Shown piece after piece: positions 59,927 through 64,000 of a stretch of 64,000 bases of DNA. The notes under the pieces were generated by a model that saw only the letters and a list, made by a program, of their open reading frames with translations, was not told the origin of the DNA and searched no databases. Origin of the DNA: Rhodospirillaceae bacterium. Lineage in GTDB: Bacteria; Pseudomonadota; Alphaproteobacteria; GCA-2731375. The position numbers and the translations under genes were made by a program. The first letter of the stretch is position 1; every line of letters starts with the position of its first letter. The stretch is from NCBI GenBank assembly GCA_018667855.1, contig JABIRL010000145.1, forward strand, positions 1 to 64,000, in the 5' to 3' direction.

Positions 59927-61305
59927 TCGAATACCTGGCTGGGCAGCCATGTCGCTATCATTGGGAACGCCAGGACCAGACCAATGACGAATAATTGGGC
60001 GCCGACCACGGGAATAATGCCGCGATAGATATCGGTAATCTTAACCTCTGGCGGCGCGGCGCCTTTCAGGAAGAACAAGGCGAACCCAAACGGCGGGGTC
60101 AGGAACGATGTTTGCAGGGTCAAGGCGATTAGGGTCGCCAGCCAAAGCGCGCCTTGGGTGCCTTCACCCGCGTGGTCGGCGAAATCCAAATCCGCCAGCA
60201 CCGGCAGGAACAATGGCAGGGTGATGATGGTGATTTCGATCCAGTCGATGAAGAACCCCAGGATAAAGATGATGCCGATAATGGTCAGCAGCATGCCCCA
60301 GTCACCAAACGCCAGGCCTAGCAGCATGCCGCTGACGACCTCATCACCACTGAAAAAACGGAACGGATAGGAAAAAACGTTTGCCGCCATGACAACGAAG
60401 AAGACCATCGCTGTCATCAGGGCTGTGCCCTCGATCGCTTCCCGAAACAACGGCCATGTCAGGCGGCCGTTGAGCAACATCAGCAACAGACCGCCGGCGG
60501 CACCGACAGCACCCGATTGAGACGGCGTGGCCCAGGCAAATATGATCGAACCGAGGACCAGAAAAATCAGGCCCGCCGGCATCAGCAAGCCACGCACATA
60601 AAACCAGAGCCATTGCATACCCGTCCAGCCCAGGCTCCAATCCTGTTCCGTTCGGCCCTTACGGGGAACGGGCGGCGAGATGATGGCCGCCGTGATGTAG
60701 TAGATCAAATAAAGCACGATCAGGATGCCGGCCGGCCACAGCGCGGCCAGGAATATATGGCCGATCGGTGTTCGCAGTTTGCCGGCGAGAAAAAACAGCA
60801 TGATTGCCGGCGGCAGGATCAGCCCCAAGGTTCCCGCCGCCGCCACCACGCTGCTGGCTAGAGACGCCTTGTAACCCTGGTCCAACATGGTCGGCAGCGC
60901 GATAAGTGCCAGCGTGGCGACGGAGGCGCCGACCACCCCCGCCGTCGGCGCCAGCAAGATGCCCAGCAAAGTAACGGCGATCGCCATGCCCGCCGGCATG
61001 CGGCCGAACAGATGCTGCAGGCACAACAGCAAATCGCGGGCGATGCCGCTTTTTTCCAATGCCATCCCCATGAATAAAAGCATCGGGACGGTGGGATAGA
61101 TCTGACTACCGTTGATGCTGCCGTACAGACGCAACGGCACATTCAGCAGGGCAATCCACTGCATCTCGTCCAGGGCAATGCCGATCAGGCTGAAGGCGAT
61201 GCCAAGGCCGGCCAGCAGGATCGCGACAGGCAGTCCGGAAAAAATCAGAATGGCCAGACTGGCCAGCATGAGATAGGGCAGGACATCAACGAACTCGAAC
61301 ATCAA
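59923..61305 (-). CDS. TRAP transporter large permease (DctM family)
   Basis: MFEFVDVLPYLMLASLAILIFSGLPVAILLAGLGIAFSLIG...; typical DctM membrane pattern; 3 bp from the upstream fusion gene. Confidence 0.9.
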   Translation of the reverse strand: MMFEFVDVLPYLMLASLAILIFSGLPVAILLAGLGIAFSLIGIALDEMQWIALLNVPLRLYGSINGSQIYPTVPMLLFMGMALEKSGIARDLLLCLQHLFGRMPAGMAIAVTLLGILLAPTAGVVGASVATLALIALPTMLDQGYKASLASSVVAAAGTLGLILPPAIMLFFLAGKLRTPIGHIFLAALWPAGILIVLYLIYYITAAIISPPVPRKGRTEQDWSLGWTGMQWLWFYVRGLLMPAGLIFLVLGSIIFAWATPSQSGAVGAAGGLLLMLLNGRLTWPLFREAIEGTALMTAMVFFVVMAANVFSYPFRFFSGDEVVSGMLLGLAFGDWGMLLTIIGIIFILGFFIDWIEITIITLPLFLPVLADLDFADHAGEGTQGALWLATLIALTLQTSFLTPPFGFALFFLKGAAPPEVKITDIYRGIIPVVGAQLFVIGLVLAFPMIATWLPSQVFD

Positions 61306-61308
61306 TTC

Positions 61309-64000
61309 CTAATCCTTGCCGCGGCGCCGGGACAGATTGCGTAATATCGCGACTATGGCGGCCAGCAGGAATAGTCCGATGCCGAGTGGCATGGAACTTT
61401 TTAGAATCCCGCGCAGGAGCGGCTCGCTCCGGAAGCTCTCGACCACATAAGGAATGCCAAAGTACAGAATGACCGCTGCAAAAGGCAGCATCAGAAGCAG
61501 GAACCCAACCAGTTCGATGCGGTCCCGCGTGGCTGCACGAAGCCGGTCGCGAACGATATCCACCCGAACATGGGCGCCGCGTACATAGCCAAAACCCAAG
61601 GTCAAAAAGACCAACAGCAGGAACATGGACCATTCGATATATTGCGGCGCGATGGTGACGTAGTCGAACACCTTGCGGGCAACAATTTCGAAAATACGGG
61701 CAACGATCATCACGGTGATCGTGACGGCGGCGATCCAGAAGCCGATGCCGGAGATAACGGCGTCAAGTCGGTCCAGATAATATTGCAACTTCTCCCGCCG
61801 TGTTTTGCTACGGAACGCGGCCCAACGTTGGGGCCACAGCGCACGCCGGGCGCTATATTTCGTGCGCATGTTACTTACGTCCAATTGGATCGCGATCAGG
61901 GCGGGGATTACCAGCAGAACCAGGAAGGTCGCCACCGCCAGGCCGAATATCATGGTGATGGCCATGGGAATGAGGAATTGCGCCTGCAGGCTGGTCTCGA
62001 ACAACAAGGGCGTCAGGCCGCCGATGGTGGTCAGAGAGGTCAGCAGCACCGCGCGCAGGCGATCCTGGCTGCCGCCGATGATGGCTTTGGTGGTCTCCTC
62101 GCCGCTGGCGATGCGTTCGTCGATGGTGGAGACCAGGATGATCGAGTCATTGACCAGAATACCCGACAGGCCCAACAGACCCACAAGGGTCAAAAGACTT
62201 AGGTCAAAACCCAATAGCAAATGGCCGATCACGGCGCCAACCACGCCAAAGGGAATGATCGCCATGACCACGATCGGCCGCGTGTAAGAGGCGAAGACCC
62301 ACGCCAGAATGATGTAAATCGCCGACATGCCGACCAGGGCGCCCAGGCGCATATCCGACATGGTGCGGGCCTGTTCCTCCGCGCGGCCGGCGAAGGTGTA
62401 TTGCAAACCGTATTTGCGGACGATATCAGGCAATCGGCCGCCTTCGAGGGCGGGAATAAGCTTTCCCGCACGGATCTTGCTTTCATCCAGTTCACCCGTG
62501 ATGGCGATTTCACGCTGGCCGTCCTGACGGCGAATGCGGGCAAAGCCGATTTTTTCCCGCATGGTCACCACTTCGATTAACGGGACCTCGGCGCCCGAGG
62601 GGTTCCGCAAATACAGGTTCAGAAGACCCTGGGTCGTGATGGCGCCGCGGGCATATTGCACCTTCACGGTGATTTCCTCATCGCCGCGGGGAAACCGTTT
62701 GGCGATGGCGCCTTGAAAGGCGGCGCGGACCTGCCGGCCCACGCTATCGGTGGAAAAGCCCAAGGCCCGCCCCCGGGGCGTCAGCTCCAGGATCACTTCC
62801 TGCTTGCCGATGGGCAGGTCGTCTTCAACATCGCTAACGCCAGGGAAACGCTCCAGCAATGTCTTGATCTCGGCGGCGGCGGATTTCAGGTCACGGGTGC
62901 TGCCGCCGCTCAAACGAATGTCAATTTCCTTGCCGGGCGGACCGCCCCTGCGCTCAATCAGATTGATGCGCTCGACACCCGGCGTCATCCGGATATTCCG
63001 GCGCCAGACATCAATAAATTCCGCCATGCGAACCTGACGGTGATCGGAGGGGACCAGTTGCACATACAGGCCGCCGTATTTGTCGCCGCTGACACTTTGG
63101 AATTCCCGCGCCTGGGACTTGCCCAGTTTACCGAATGTGGAATGGATCAGATTTTCATCCCCGGCGCCGCTTTCGGTTGGTTTTTCCAGGGTCAGATGCG
63201 CTGCCTCGTGGGCGGCGCGTTCCAACTCCCGCACCATTGCCCCGGTGCGTTCGCGCGGGGTTCCGGGCAGCATCACCACATTGCCGTAAACAATGTCCCC
63301 CTCCGGTGTGGGAAAGAATTGGAAGCCGACCCGCCCGCCGCCGATAATGCCCAAGGACAGTATCAGGGCGGCGATGGAGACGGCCAGTGTCAGGTATCGC
63401 CATTCGACGCAGACAACCAGAACGCGGCGGTACAGACCGTCGCGAAAGCGGTCGAAGTGATCGTTGAACCATATGCGAAAACGTGATTCCCGTTCTCCAC
63501 CGGCGGAGAAAGCGCCGCGCAGATGACCCGGCAGTACCAGGAAACATTCAACCAGACTGGCGATCAGGACCGAAACCGTGACCAGGGGAATGGCCGACAG
63601 TATGGTGCCGATAATGCCGCTGATCAGGATCAGGGGCAAAAAGGCGGCGATCGTCGTCAGAGAGGATGCAATGACCGGCGCCAGCATGCGCAGGGCGCCC
63701 TGTTCCGCCGCCTCTTCCGGGCCAAGGCCAAGCCGGCGGCGGTGCGCGCTATGTTCCGCCACCACGATGGCGTCGTCTACGATGATGCCCAGTGTCATGA
63801 TCAAGGCGAACAAAGAGACCATGTTGATGGACTGGCCGCTTAGCAGCATCACGCCCATGGTCGCCATCAACGCCACGGGGATACCGGCGGCGACCCAAAT
63901 GGCGACCCGCAGATTGAGAAAGATGAACAGAATGATCAGGACCAGGGCAAGGCCGCCAAGGCCGTTCTTCAAAAGGATCGCGATGCGCTCCCGGATCAGG
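61309..64000 (-). CDS. RND family efflux permease fused in frame to a C-terminal TRAP DctQ domain (5' end beyond window)
   Basis: RND TM4-TM12 signatures (GIIVDDAIVVAEHSAHRRRLG, GLLGLSGILVNDSIILVSTIDERI) then, without a stop, DctQ-like MIVARIFEIVARKVFDYVTIAPQYIEWSMFLLLVFLTLGFGYVRGAHVRVDIVRDRL; first Met in track at 63972 is internal. Confidence 0.87.
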   Translation of the reverse strand, partial: LIRERIAILLKNGLGGLALVLIILFIFLNLRVAIWVAAGIPVALMATMGVMLLSGQSINMVSLFALIMTLGIIVDDAIVVAEHSAHRRRLGLGPEEAAEQGALRMLAPVIASSLTTIAAFLPLILISGIIGTILSAIPLVTVSVLIASLVECFLVLPGHLRGAFSAGGERESRFRIWFNDHFDRFRDGLYRRVLVVCVEWRYLTLAVSIAALILSLGIIGGGRVGFQFFPTPEGDIVYGNVVMLPGTPRERTGAMVRELERAAHEAAHLTLEKPTESGAGDENLIHSTFGKLGKSQAREFQSVSGDKYGGLYVQLVPSDHRQVRMAEFIDVWRRNIRMTPGVERINLIERRGGPPGKEIDIRLSGGSTRDLKSAAAEIKTLLERFPGVSDVEDDLPIGKQEVILELTPRGRALGFSTDSVGRQVRAAFQGAIAKRFPRGDEEITVKVQYARGAITTQGLLNLYLRNPSGAEVPLIEVVTMREKIGFARIRRQDGQREIAITGELDESKIRAGKLIPALEGGRLPDIVRKYGLQYTFAGRAEEQARTMSDMRLGALVGMSAIYIILAWVFASYTRPIVVMAIIPFGVVGAVIGHLLLGFDLSLLTLVGLLGLSGILVNDSIILVSTIDERIASGEETTKAIIGGSQDRLRAVLLTSLTTIGGLTPLLFETSLQAQFLIPMAITMIFGLAVATFLVLLVIPALIAIQLDVSNMRTKYSARRALWPQRWAAFRSKTRREKLQYYLDRLDAVISGIGFWIAAVTITVMIVARIFEIVARKVFDYVTIAPQYIEWSMFLLLVFLTLGFGYVRGAHVRVDIVRDRLRAATRDRIELVGFLLLMLPFAAVILYFGIPYVVESFRSEPLLRGILKSSMPLGIGLFLLAAIVAILRNLSRRRGKD

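Noticed and set aside
61309-61870. Separate dctQ gene with its own start (Met near 61869)
   Set aside because: No stop codon separates it from the RND frame in the given sequence and the ORF track shows one continuous frame; internal initiation cannot be excluded but is not the simplest reading
62656-63486. 276-aa + strand ORF
   Set aside because: Antisense to the RND domain; no recognisable family sequence

Overview
The window is a dense, GC-rich bacterial chromosome segment. Gene content (DUF1465/RcdA-like protein, TRAP systems, MaoC/CoA-transferase catabolic genes, a ROSE-like leader) points to an alphaproteobacterium. About 46 protein-coding genes, one tRNA-Gly(CCC) and several terminators/hairpins can be supported. 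No CRISPR array, rRNA, prophage or intact IS element was seen. Main blocks: TRAP dctMQP (1-2727); an IclR-associated acyl-CoA catabolic cluster (5442-13209); efp and suhB; an OmpA / MotA-TolQ-ExbB / MotB-like trio (15156-19180); an orphan UrtA-type substrate-binding protein next to a dCache + pentameric ligand-gated ion channel (pLGIC) fusion (19247-22773); a 1671-aa PAS-rich hybrid kinase ending in a DNA-binding response regulator (27313-32328); an RTX-like protein with alternating turns (32577-34580); hsp20 with a ROSE-like leader; ArsR-methyltransferase/metF/metH; a fused hydantoinase/oxoprolinase; a SelW-like selenoprotein missed by the ORF track because of an in-frame TGA (53296-53508); and an RND efflux protein fused in frame to a TRAP DctQ domain, followed by dctM (59923-63972). 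The strongest candidates for follow-up are the dCache-pLGIC/UrtA pair, the selenoprotein, the RND-DctQ fusion and the single-polypeptide phosphorelay. All family calls come from reading the sequence by eye; no database search was run.
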